Source: Desulfarculaceae bacterium (lineage in GTDB: Bacteria > Desulfobacterota > Desulfobacteria > Desulfobacterales > Desulfobacteraceae). From it: a stretch of 11,421 nt of DNA. Positions 1 through 6,132 of this stretch are shown in pieces; the stretch's first letter is position 1, and the number at the start of each line of letters is the position of its first letter. The notes under the pieces were generated by a model that did no database searches, was not told where the DNA came from, and was given only the letters and a program-made list of their open reading frames with translations. The stretch is from assembly GCA_021737205.1 (NCBI GenBank), contig JAIPEK010000046.1, positions 1-11,421 on the forward strand, written 5' to 3'. The position numbers and the translations under genes were made by a program.

Positions 1-11
1 AACTTTAAACA

Positions 12-207
12 GTGAACGGTTACCTTCATTTTTCAGACATTTGCCGTATCGTACCCGTTCACGGTTATCGGTTCACAGTTCACAGTTTTTCAACCGTGAA
101 CCGGCAACTGTAAACCGTGAACGGTTACGCCGTATCAAGGTGTTACGTATATGACCTTGGGGTTCATGTCAAGGCCTTATCAAGAAACTTGAAACTTGAA
201 ACTTGAA
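12..207. repeat. Period-7 tandem and inverted repeat cluster
   Basis: This gene-free stretch is built from heptamer-phased words. GTTCACG/GTTCACA units lie at about 55-88 and their complements (GTGAACC, GTAAACC, GTGAACG) at about 91-124, forming an imperfect stem of more than 30 bp with a very short loop. CCGTTCACGG at 55-64 is the exact reverse complement of CCGTGAACGG at 115-124. GTGAACGGTTAC occurs at both 12-23 and 117-128. Further on, GAAACTT is repeated three times head to tail at 184-204. The rest of 1-300 shows no open reading frame with family features and no promoter I would defend. The function is unknown. A related structure lies at 2898-3001. Confidence 0.75.
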
Positions 208-312
208 TCCTGCTTCATTCAAGTGGCGTGATTTGTTGTGATGCCGTGCATCATGACTGCTATATAAAAGTCCGCGCCATGAGTCCGGCAACAGGCGATT
301 GTCAGCGGATAT

Positions 313-346
313 AAAAAGCCCCTGCACCGGATAACGGCGCAAGGGC
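313..346 (-). terminator. Rho-independent terminator after groEL
   Basis: Read on the minus strand, an 11-bp GC-rich stem (GCCCTTGCGCC with GGTGCAGGGGC, two G-T wobbles) closes a 7-nt loop and is followed directly by TTTTT. It sits about 35 bp past the groEL stop codon and has the right orientation to end the fmdB-groES-groEL transcript. Confidence 0.85.
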
Positions 347-380
347 ACAAATATAAACAGTAAAAATGAAAGTTACATTT

Positions 381-2033
381 TTACATCATACCGGGCATTC
401 CGCCCATTCCGCCGGGCATTCCGCCGCCGCCGCCGGCCGGCATTCCGCCGCCTTCATTCTCTTCCGGCTTGTCCGCGACCATCGCCTCGGTGGTGAGCAT
501 TACGGATGCTACGCTGCCCGCGTTCTGAAGTGCAAACCGCACGACTTTCTTGGGGTCGATAACACCGGCCTTGATCAGGTCTTCATACTTGTCGGTTCTG
601 GCGTTGTAACCGAAAGCGCCTTCCCCTTCCTTGACCTTGTTGATGACAACGGCGCCTTCGACACCTGCGTTGTTGGCAATCATTCTCAGGGGTTCTTCAA
701 TGGCTCTTGCCACAACCTGCACACCGAGCTCTTCCTCCTGCGCCAGGCCGAGACCCTTAAGGGCGCCGAGGGTGCGAACGAGAGCCACACCGCCGCCGGG
801 CACAACACCTTCTTCAACCGCTGCACGGGTTGCATTCAGGGCATCTTCCACCCGGGCCTTTTTCTCTTTCATCTCGGTTTCGGTAGCAGCCCCGACACTG
901 ATAACCGCAACGCCGCCGACCAGTTTGGCCAGCCTTTCCTGGAGTTTCTCACGGTCATAGTCGGAAGTGGTCTCTTCCACCTGGGCACGGATCATTTTCA
1001 CGCGGCCTTCCAGGGCTTCTTTCGTGCCTGCGCCGTCCACGATGGTGGTATTGTCCTTGTCGATGTTGACGTTCTTTGCCTGTCCCAGGTCGTTGATGGT
1101 CAGACTTTCAAGTTTGAGGCCCACATCTTCGGAAACCACCTGGCCGCCGGTAAGAACAGCGATATCCTCCAGCATGGCCTTTCTTCTGTCACCGAAACCG
1201 GGCGCCTTGACGGCAGCCACATTCAGTGTGCCTCTCAGTCTGTTCACAACGAGAGTAGCCAGTGCTTCCCCTTCCACATCTTCGGCGATGATCACAAGAG
1301 GTTTGCCTGTCTTTGCGATCTCCTCGAGTACCGGGAGCAGGTCTTTCATGCTGCTGATCTTTTTGTCGCAGATCAGGATGTAGGCATCCTCGAGCTCCGC
1401 AACCATTTTTTCATTGTCAGTGGCAAAGTACGGAGAGAGGTAACCGCGGTCGAACTGCATCCCTTCCACAACCTCGAGGGTCGTTTCCATGGCCTTGGCT
1501 TCCTCCACGGTGATGACGCCCTCTTTGCCGACCTTGTTCATGGCCTCTGCAATGATGTTTCCGATGGTCTCGTCATTGTTGGCGGAAATCGTACCGATCT
1601 GGGCGATTTCATTCTGGTCTTTGGTGGGATTGGTGATGCTGGAAAGCTCTTCAACGATTTTCTCAACCGCTTTGTCGATGCCTTTTTTGATGCTCATGGG
1701 ACTGTTGCCCGCGGCAACCAGCTTCTGTCCCTCTTCATAGATGGACCTTGCAAGAACGGTGGCCGTGGTGGTGCCGTCACCGGCCATGTCCGAGGTCTTG
1801 CTGGAAACCTCTTTTACCATCTGGGCCCCCATGTTTTCGAACTTGTCTTCGAGTTCGATTTCCTTGGCAACGGTCACACCGTCCTTGGTAACCGTGGGAG
1901 ATCCCCATGATTTCTCGATCACCACGTTTCTTCCCTTGGGTCCGAGGGTTACCACAACCGAATCCGCCAGAGTTTTAACTCCTCTGAGCATGGATTCACG
2001 GGCTTTTGTAGCATATTTAATCTCTTTAGCCAT
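381..2033 (-). CDS. groEL: 60 kDa chaperonin GroEL
   Basis: Encodes the Hsp60 subunit of the tetradecameric cytoplasmic folding chamber, which encloses unfolded proteins under the GroES lid with ATP hydrolysis. The 550-residue product matches the usual family length. It shows the ATP-site motif TLGPKGRNVV near residue 30, GDGTTTATVLA near residue 87, the apical-domain stretch GMQFDRGYLSPYF, the hinge-region motif AAVEEGVVPGGGVAL, and the Gly/Met-rich C-terminal tail ending GGMPGMM. The ATG at 2031-2033 is preceded by GGAGG at good spacing (ATGGAGGCG on the minus strand). groES lies 83 bp upstream, and a strong terminator follows at 313-346. Nothing is truncated or odd. A long open frame on the opposite strand is a shadow of the biased codon use of this gene. 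Confidence 0.99.
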   Translation of the reverse strand: MAKEIKYATKARESMLRGVKTLADSVVVTLGPKGRNVVIEKSWGSPTVTKDGVTVAKEIELEDKFENMGAQMVKEVSSKTSDMAGDGTTTATVLARSIYEEGQKLVAAGNSPMSIKKGIDKAVEKIVEELSSITNPTKDQNEIAQIGTISANNDETIGNIIAEAMNKVGKEGVITVEEAKAMETTLEVVEGMQFDRGYLSPYFATDNEKMVAELEDAYILICDKKISSMKDLLPVLEEIAKTGKPLVIIAEDVEGEALATLVVNRLRGTLNVAAVKAPGFGDRRKAMLEDIAVLTGGQVVSEDVGLKLESLTINDLGQAKNVNIDKDNTTIVDGAGTKEALEGRVKMIRAQVEETTSDYDREKLQERLAKLVGGVAVISVGAATETEMKEKKARVEDALNATRAAVEEGVVPGGGVALVRTLGALKGLGLAQEEELGVQVVARAIEEPLRMIANNAGVEGAVVINKVKEGEGAFGYNARTDKYEDLIKAGVIDPKKVVRFALQNAGSVASVMLTTEAMVADKPEENEGGGMPAGGGGGMPGGMGGMPGMM

Positions 2034-2116
2034 ATCTAAACGCCTCCATATCTGTTTGTACTATTTAAAATTCTATTTTCCATCGAACTTGTATCGAAAA
2101 AACGATCAGGCTCGGA

Positions 2117-2407
2117 TTATCCTTCTACAACACCGAGAACATCGTCCTGGCGCATAATAAGATATTCGTTCCCGTCGATTTTCACTTCGGTTCCGCCGTA
2201 TTTGCTGAAAAGGACACGATCCCCCACGGCAACCTCCATGGGAAGACGGCTTCCGTCTTCCGCCACACGGCCTTTGCCCGAGGCGATCACCTTTCCTTCA
2301 ATCGGCTTTTCCTTGGCGGTATCCGGAATAATAATTCCGCCTTTGGTCTGCTCTTTTTCCTCTACTCGCTCCACAAGAATCCGATCCTGTAATGGTCGTA
2401 AACTCAT
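2117..2407 (-). CDS. groES: 10 kDa co-chaperonin GroES
   Basis: Encodes the heptameric lid of the GroEL chamber. The 96-residue product has the family's standard length and starts with the typical MSLRPLQDRILVER. It carries the mobile loop that binds GroEL (EQTKGGIIIPDTAKEKP, about residues 19-35), the roof-hairpin region, and the C-terminal motif YLIMRQDDVLGVVE. A strong Shine-Dalgarno sequence (GAAGGAGG on the minus strand) precedes the ATG at 2405-2407. It lies 69 bp after fmdB and 83 bp before groEL, all on one strand, so it is most simply read as the middle gene of a three-gene operon. No CIRCE (HrcA) operator is visible upstream. Confidence 0.98.
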   Translation of the reverse strand: MSLRPLQDRILVERVEEKEQTKGGIIIPDTAKEKPIEGKVIASGKGRVAEDGSRLPMEVAVGDRVLFSKYGGTEVKIDGNEYLIMRQDDVLGVVEG

Positions 2408-2476
2408 AATTGTAACCTCCTTCGATAATAAACAGTAATAGTAATGGTTCGTGATCTATATTATGATTTCAAAGCT

Positions 2477-2785
2477 TCATTTTTCGGAATCGTCCGCACT
2501 TTTAGGTGTCGGAGCTGAAGCTTTATCATTGGCACGGGATGCGCCATCCCCTTTTGAGGAATCCGTTTCGGTTGTGCCGGAACCGGCGGGCGCGGCCTGA
2601 TTTGAAGATCCGCCATAATCGGTGACATACCACCCCGATCCTTTCAAATGAAAAGTGCTCTGTGATATCAGCTTCTTCAGCCGTCCTTTGCAACGCGGAC
2701 ACTCCTTGAGCTGCGGTTCTGATATTTTCTGCAATGCTTCTTCCACTTCTCCGCATTCCGTGCACTCATATTCATATACAGGCAT
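2477..2785 (-). CDS. FmdB-family zinc-ribbon protein
   Basis: A small 102-residue protein of the FmdB/CxxC_CXXC_SSSS regulatory family. Two zinc-binding pairs are visible: C8-x-x-C11 (CTEC) and C29-x-x-C32 (CPRC). They are followed by the family motif FHLKGSGWYVTDYGG (about residues 45-59). The last 40 residues are low-complexity and rich in Ser, Thr, Ala, Lys and Asp, probably disordered. The family is named for a putative regulator of formamidase, but its molecular role is not settled. The gene starts at ATG 2783-2785 with GGAG about 11 nt upstream. It leads the groES-groEL cluster with a promoter-like sequence 60 bp upstream, so it is probably co-transcribed with the chaperonins. Family assignment is secure; function is not. 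Confidence 0.9.
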   Translation of the reverse strand: MPVYEYECTECGEVEEALQKISEPQLKECPRCKGRLKKLISQSTFHLKGSGWYVTDYGGSSNQAAPAGSGTTETDSSKGDGASRANDKASAPTPKSADDSEK

Positions 2786-2846
2786 AATATATTATCTCCA
2801 AATGACGTAACTGATAATTCATGTCAGTGGTTTCAAATCAAAAAAT

Positions 2847-2874
2847 AAAATAGTCAGTCTTTCCCGGTTGTCAA
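2847..2874 (-). promoter_or_regulatory. Sigma70-type promoter of fmdB-groES-groEL
   Basis: On the minus strand a perfect -35 box TTGACA (2869-2874) is followed after 16 bp by TATTTT (2847-2852, 4 of 6 to the -10 consensus). The predicted start would leave a leader of about 55-60 nt before fmdB. This is a sequence match only. No heat-shock operator of the CIRCE type is seen nearby. Confidence 0.5.
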
Positions 2875-2897
2875 GGCAGGCAATAAAAATTTTAGGT

Positions 2898-3001
2898 GTT
2901 CACGGAACTTTGAAATTGGAAACTGGAAATTCGGCCTTCATGCCCGACCCTACCCTTCTCCCCAATTTCTACTTTCCAATTTCAAGTTTCAAGCCGTGAA
3001 C
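2898..3001. repeat. Period-7 inverted repeat, second copy type
   Basis: Outer arms are GTTCACGG (2898-2905) and CCGTGAAC (2994-3001), exact complements. Inside them, a left arm at 2908-2931 (GAAATTGGAAA core) pairs with a right arm at 2964-2986 (TTTCCAATTTC core). About 32 nt of loop separates the arms. The arms are phased in sevens (TTGAAAT, TGGAAAC, TGGAAAT; ATTTCAA, GTTTCAA). CCGTGAACGG (2994-3003) is shared exactly with 115-124. It lies between the HExxH gene (ends at 3015) and the fmdB promoter. There is no T-run typical of a terminator. Confidence 0.7.
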
Positions 3002-3014
3002 GGCTAGAAAAATT

Positions 3015-3545
3015 TTAAGCGTTTTGAATCCGCCATTTTTCAAAGTACTCGTTCACGCTGGAAATTCCCTTCACGGATACGTTTTCAAGGATGGTACAGG
3101 TAATGTCATGCACCTTTCTTTCTTCGGCAAGCTCCATTGCGGGCTCGCCCGATTTTTCATACATCCTGTGAAACCTTGAAAACCGGACGATATGGACCAG
3201 CTCATGCACCATGATATACAGAAGAAACGGCATAAGGTACAAGGAACCCCGTTTTTCCACCGCCTCCAGTATTGTCCCGTCCTGCAGGCATATAATATAA
3301 CAGGTAAAAGCGGCCGAGCTCAAGTATGCATCCTTCTTCCGGGCTTCATATTTGACCACCTGCGCAAACGGGCCGCAGATGATTTCGTGCTCGGCAAGAT
3401 CCTTTGCCGTCCTCACTTCATAACGGCTGTGGAGCCACTGGACAGAGGACATTTTATAATGATTGCCCACAAGTTCCTCCGCCACCTCCACCGCCTCTTC
3501 AACCGTTTTGAGCTGGGCCGGGGAAAACCGCTTCAATGCATCCAT
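3015..3545 (-). CDS. HExxH putative zinc metalloprotease-like protein
   Basis: I do not recognise a named family. The 176-residue product contains HELVH at residues 114-118 in a hydrophobic helix (LLYIMVHELVHIVRF), the classic zinc/catalytic motif of zincin peptidases. A second acidic helix with E141, E142 and H146 (EERKVHDITCTIL) follows about 25 residues later and could supply the third ligand. There is no signal peptide and no clear membrane span, so it is probably cytoplasmic. The frame is open upstream to a TTG at 3650. I prefer the ATG at 3543-3545: the extra 35 codons are AT-rich, look non-coding, and overlap promoter-like sequences. The Shine-Dalgarno sequence at this ATG is poor, so the start is uncertain. 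It is divergent from the bS22-like gene. Peptidase activity is inferred from the motif alone. Confidence 0.75.
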   Translation of the reverse strand: MDALKRFSPAQLKTVEEAVEVAEELVGNHYKMSSVQWLHSRYEVRTAKDLAEHEIICGPFAQVVKYEARKKDAYLSSAAFTCYIICLQDGTILEAVEKRGSLYLMPFLLYIMVHELVHIVRFSRFHRMYEKSGEPAMELAEERKVHDITCTILENVSVKGISSVNEYFEKWRIQNA

Positions 3546-3577
3546 ACCTTTGTTTTCCGGTAAAACTGATAAAGAAT

Positions 3578-3619
3578 TTGAAAAAGCTGCATAATATGAT
3601 ATATTCGATAGTTTGAAAA
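3578..3619. promoter_or_regulatory. Overlapping divergent promoters (HExxH gene / bS22-like gene)
   Basis: On the plus strand TTGAAA (3578-3583) is followed after 16 bp by TATATT (3600-3605), pointing at the bS22-like gene. On the minus strand TATTAT (3591-3596) lies 17 bp from a weak -35 TTTTCA (3614-3619), pointing at the HExxH gene about 45 bp away. The two sets of boxes interlock, which would couple or oppose the two genes. This rests on consensus matching only, in an AT-rich region where chance matches are easy. Confidence 0.4.
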
Positions 3620-3667
3620 TAAAAATATTGGCATGATCCAATACACTCAAAAACGCAAAAGCAAAAA

Positions 3668-3679
3668 AAGGAGGTGATC
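3668..3679 (+). promoter_or_regulatory. Near-complete Shine-Dalgarno sequence of the bS22-like gene
   Basis: AAGGAGGTGATC is a 12-nt match to the complement of the conserved 3' end of bacterial 16S rRNA, much longer than any other ribosome binding site in the window. The GGAGG core ends 8 nt before the TTG start. This site fixes the start of the short gene and the reading strand. Confidence 0.85.
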
Positions 3680-3682
3680 GGT

Positions 3683-3778
3683 TTGGGCAGCGTGATCAAA
3701 AAGAGAAGAAAAAAGATGAGAAAACATAAGCACAGAAAACTTCTGGCAAAAACCCGCCACCAGAGGAAAAAGAAGTAA
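3683..3778 (+). CDS. Small basic ribosomal protein bS22-like (AURKAIP1/COX24 family)
   Basis: A 31-codon gene starting with TTG. Its product begins MGSVIKKRRKKMRKHKHRK and ends TRHQRKKK: about two thirds Lys/Arg/His and no acidic residue. GSVIKKRRKKM..KKHRKLL..TR.QR is the signature of bacterial AURKAIP1/COX24-domain proteins. These include bS22 of the mycobacterial 30S subunit and are related to mitochondrial mS38. From that family, the likely role is to bind 16S rRNA at the decoding side of the small subunit. The start is set by the 12-nt Shine-Dalgarno sequence at 3668-3679. It is a lone plus-strand gene between two minus-strand genes, with its own promoter-like boxes and a long hairpin terminator after it. 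Identity to the family is clear by eye; presence in this organism's ribosome is inferred. Confidence 0.88.
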   Translation: MGSVIKKRRKKMRKHKHRKLLAKTRHQRKKK

Positions 3779-3791
3779 GCAGCGGCAAGAG

Positions 3792-3861
3792 GGCCGAACG
3801 AGAATATTGAGGGTGATGGTTGTCTTCCAAACCACCACCTCAATACTCGCGGCCGATTTTT
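3792..3861 (+). terminator. Long hairpin terminator between convergent genes
   Basis: A stem of roughly 28 bp with a few bulges runs from GGCCG at 3792-3796 through ATATTGAGG to a 5-nt loop near 3823-3827. It returns through CCTCAATA to CGGCCG at 3850-3855, followed by ATTTTTATTT. The T-run serves the plus-strand bS22-like gene. The hairpin ends only 4 bp from the hflC stop codon, so it probably also stops minus-strand transcripts, though with a poorer T-run on that side. Confidence 0.8.
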
Positions 3862-4885
3862 ATTTCACTGTTCCATCCTTGAAAAGGCGCATGAACTCCG
3901 AATCCGTGGAAAGGACCAGCGTACTGTCCTTGTTCATGGCATTTCGATACACATCAAGGGTTTTCATAAACGAGTAGAAATCCGGATCAAGGCCGTATGC
4001 GCTTGCATAAACCTCGGTCGCCTTTGCATCCGCCTTCCCTTTGATTGTTTCGGCTTTTTCGTACGCTCCTGATGAGATTTCCTGGAGAATCTTCTGCTTT
4101 TCTCCGCGGATTTCACTGGCCTGGCCGCGGCCCTCGGATCTGAACTTCTCAGCGACCTGGTTACGCTCGGCGATCATCCTTTCATAAACCGCTTCCTGCA
4201 CTTTATCGATATAATTGACCCTTTTGATCTTCACGTCCACCAGATCGATCCCGAATTTTTCCAGTTTGGGCTGGGCCTGCTGTACAATCCGCTTTGTGAT
4301 CCCGTCTCTTCCCAGCTCCACCTCATACCGCTTGTATTTTTCAAAGCTGGTTTCCTTTTTTACCGCATCCGCATCCTCTGCCAGCTTTTTTTCCGTTTGA
4401 TTTTCCTGCTCCAGCATCTGTTCTTCGAACGTGCCCTGGCTCGATTCAAGCACCTCCAGAAGCCGGTTGCTGTTTCTCACGCTCTCCACCAGGGGATAAG
4501 AGGTCACAAGGTTCCGCATGGCCGGATCAATGATATCGTCCAGCCTGCCGAGTGCAGCCGTTTTGTTGTTCACGGTCTGGAAAAATTTTACCGGGTCCAC
4601 GATCTTCCATCTGGCAAAGGTGTCCACCCAGATGTACTTCTTGTCTTTCGTGGGCACCTGGCCCTGATCCCCGTCCCACTCCAGGAGCACCTTTTCAAAA
4701 AAGCTCGTTTTCTGGATAAACGGGATCTTGAACTTCAGTCCCGGCTCCTTGATGGGATCCCCCACCACTTTTCCGAACTGGGTCACCACCACCTGTTCGG
4801 TTTCATCCACCACATAGGCTGACGAGTACAGTACCAGACCCGCCAGGACCAAAATTCCTATAACCAGTTTTGCCGTCTTGTTCAT
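3860..4885 (-). CDS. hflC: HflC, prohibitin/SPFH-domain modulator of FtsH
   Basis: HflC and HflK form a large membrane-anchored ring that surrounds the FtsH protease and modulates its access to membrane proteins. The 341-residue protein has one N-terminal membrane segment (LVIGILVLAGLVLYSSAYVV), the SPFH/Band 7 region beginning VVDETEQVVVTQFGKVVG, the HflC-type motif FARWKIVDPVKFF, and a long helical segment rich in Glu, Lys and Arg. Its C-terminal part (ATEVYASAYGLDPDFYSFMKTLDVY) is typical of HflC. I chose the ATG at 4883-4885, with GGTGGA 5-6 nt upstream; GTG codons at 4894 and 4897 could add up to four residues but lack a ribosome site. It follows hflK almost directly, so the pair is an operon. 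Confidence 0.96.
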   Translation of the reverse strand: MNKTAKLVIGILVLAGLVLYSSAYVVDETEQVVVTQFGKVVGDPIKEPGLKFKIPFIQKTSFFEKVLLEWDGDQGQVPTKDKKYIWVDTFARWKIVDPVKFFQTVNNKTAALGRLDDIIDPAMRNLVTSYPLVESVRNSNRLLEVLESSQGTFEEQMLEQENQTEKKLAEDADAVKKETSFEKYKRYEVELGRDGITKRIVQQAQPKLEKFGIDLVDVKIKRVNYIDKVQEAVYERMIAERNQVAEKFRSEGRGQASEIRGEKQKILQEISSGAYEKAETIKGKADAKATEVYASAYGLDPDFYSFMKTLDVYRNAMNKDSTLVLSTDSEFMRLFKDGTVK

Positions 4886-4903
4886 TTTTTCCACCACGCT
4901 ATA

Positions 4904-6001
4904 TCATTTATTCGAATTTCTGTTGGTTGTCATACCGCCGGCAACGCCGCCGTCCCCCATGGGCAGAAACGGAAGCAGGTTTTTCTGTTCCGAATCAATC
5001 ACGTATTTTTTCCCCATCTTAGGGATCACCTCGTTCATTGCCTCGAGATAGAGGCGCGTTTCCGTAACCTGCCTGGCTTTGGCATATTCTTTGTATATGG
5101 ATTTGAATTTGGCCACATCGCCGCGGGCCTTGTTCACCCTTTCAATGGCGTATCCTTCGGCATCCTTGATCACCCGCTTGGCCTCGCCGCGTGCGGCCGG
5201 CACCGCCTTGTTGTACTCTTCGCGCGCCTTGTATATGATCTGCTCTTTTTCCTGGATGGCTGCATTCACCTCGTTAAAAGAGGGTTGTACCGGCTTGGGC
5301 ACATTGGTTTTCTTCATCTCTATGGTCACGATGTTGACCCCGGCTTCGGCCTGGTCCATCTCCGCCTGGAGCTTTTCCGTGGCGGCCTGGGCGATCTCGA
5401 TTCTTTCACTGATCACCTCGTTGATACTCCGGTCCCCCACCACGGTCCTCATGGTGGACTCGGACATGTCCCGCAGAAGCGATTTCACATCCTTTACCTT
5501 GAAAAGGTAGTTGTACGGATCAGCGATCCGGTACTGCACGATCCAGGGGACAATGGCCACATTGAGATCTCCGGTGAGCATCAATGCTTCATCCCGTTCC
5601 GAGCTGTCGTTGGAATACCGGAAATTGTCGGATCCCTGGACCGTCTCAAACCCGAACTCCTCTTTCCGTATCCGCTTGACCATCACTGTTTTCACCTGTT
5701 CCAACCCGGCCGGCAGCTTGAAGTGAAGACCCGGCTGGGAAATCCGGTTGAACTGGCCGAATCGCTGCACCACCCCGACCTCGTCCAGCTCAACCTGGTA
5801 GACCATTGAACCGCCGAAAAAGATCAAAAGCAGGATGACCACCACGGCGATAATTCCGGTAAACCGGAAATTTTTCATTTTGTTGAAAAACTCGTCGAAA
5901 TTCGGCGGGGTGGGCATACCGCCCCCGCCCCCTTTCTGGCCGCCGGACTTGTTTTCATATTTTTCTTTCTGTTCTCTTAATTTATCCCAGTCCCAGTTCA
6001 T
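4904..6001 (-). CDS. hflK: HflK, prohibitin/SPFH-domain modulator of FtsH
   Basis: Partner of HflC in the periplasm-facing FtsH-regulating complex. The 365-residue protein starts with a charged, Gly-rich cytoplasmic tail (MNWDWDKLREQKEKYENKSG, then GGGGGMPTPPNFDEFF), typical of HflK. Next come a single membrane helix at about residues 49-66 (GIIAVVVILLLIFFGG), the SPFH domain from YQVELDEVGVVQRFGQF, and a long coiled-coil-like region at about 205-300. It is shorter than the E. coli protein (about 419 residues), mainly at the ends. The ATG at 5999-6001 has AGGA 7 nt upstream. hflC begins within 20 nt of its stop. The C-terminus (MTTNRNSNK) is short and polar. Confidence 0.96.
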   Translation of the reverse strand: MNWDWDKLREQKEKYENKSGGQKGGGGGMPTPPNFDEFFNKMKNFRFTGIIAVVVILLLIFFGGSMVYQVELDEVGVVQRFGQFNRISQPGLHFKLPAGLEQVKTVMVKRIRKEEFGFETVQGSDNFRYSNDSSERDEALMLTGDLNVAIVPWIVQYRIADPYNYLFKVKDVKSLLRDMSESTMRTVVGDRSINEVISERIEIAQAATEKLQAEMDQAEAGVNIVTIEMKKTNVPKPVQPSFNEVNAAIQEKEQIIYKAREEYNKAVPAARGEAKRVIKDAEGYAIERVNKARGDVAKFKSIYKEYAKARQVTETRLYLEAMNEVIPKMGKKYVIDSEQKNLLPFLPMGDGGVAGGMTTNRNSNK

Positions 6002-6052
6002 ACGAAAATCCTGTTAAATTGTTGTTGATTGAAAAAAAATCTTTATGCACGG

Positions 6053-6083
6053 ATTATAAACATACAGGATAAATTATTTTGCA
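6053..6083 (-). promoter_or_regulatory. Possible promoter of hflK-hflC
   Basis: A perfect -10 hexamer TATAAT lies on the minus strand at 6053-6058, about 50 bp upstream of hflK. The -35 region is poor (TGCAAA at 6078-6083, 19 bp spacing). The 131-bp gap after cmoB makes a separate promoter for hflKC reasonable. I see no clear terminator for cmoB in this gap. Confidence 0.35.
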
Positions 6084-6132
6084 GTATTATCAAGGATAAA
6101 ATGATCACACTGACCCGAAAAACCCGCCCGCT

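Noticed and set aside
12..207. CRISPR-like array in the repeated region
   Set aside because: Units are 7 nt, contiguous and partly inverted; there are no 25-40 nt direct repeats separated by unique spacers and no cas genes.
366..1910. 514-codon open frame on the plus strand opposite groEL
   Set aside because: It is antisense to an unmistakable groEL, has a His/Phe/Gly-heavy composition with no family motifs, and follows from the codon bias of the real gene.
2408..2476. Sigma32-like promoter directly before groES (TTGAAA ... CCATTA)
   Set aside because: Spacing is about 17 bp and the -10 match is poor compared with the CCCCAT consensus; too weak to list as a feature.
3546..3650. N-terminal extension of the HExxH protein to a TTG at 3650
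   Set aside because: The extension is AT-rich, contains promoter-like boxes, has no ribosome site before the TTG, and the remaining protein is complete without it.
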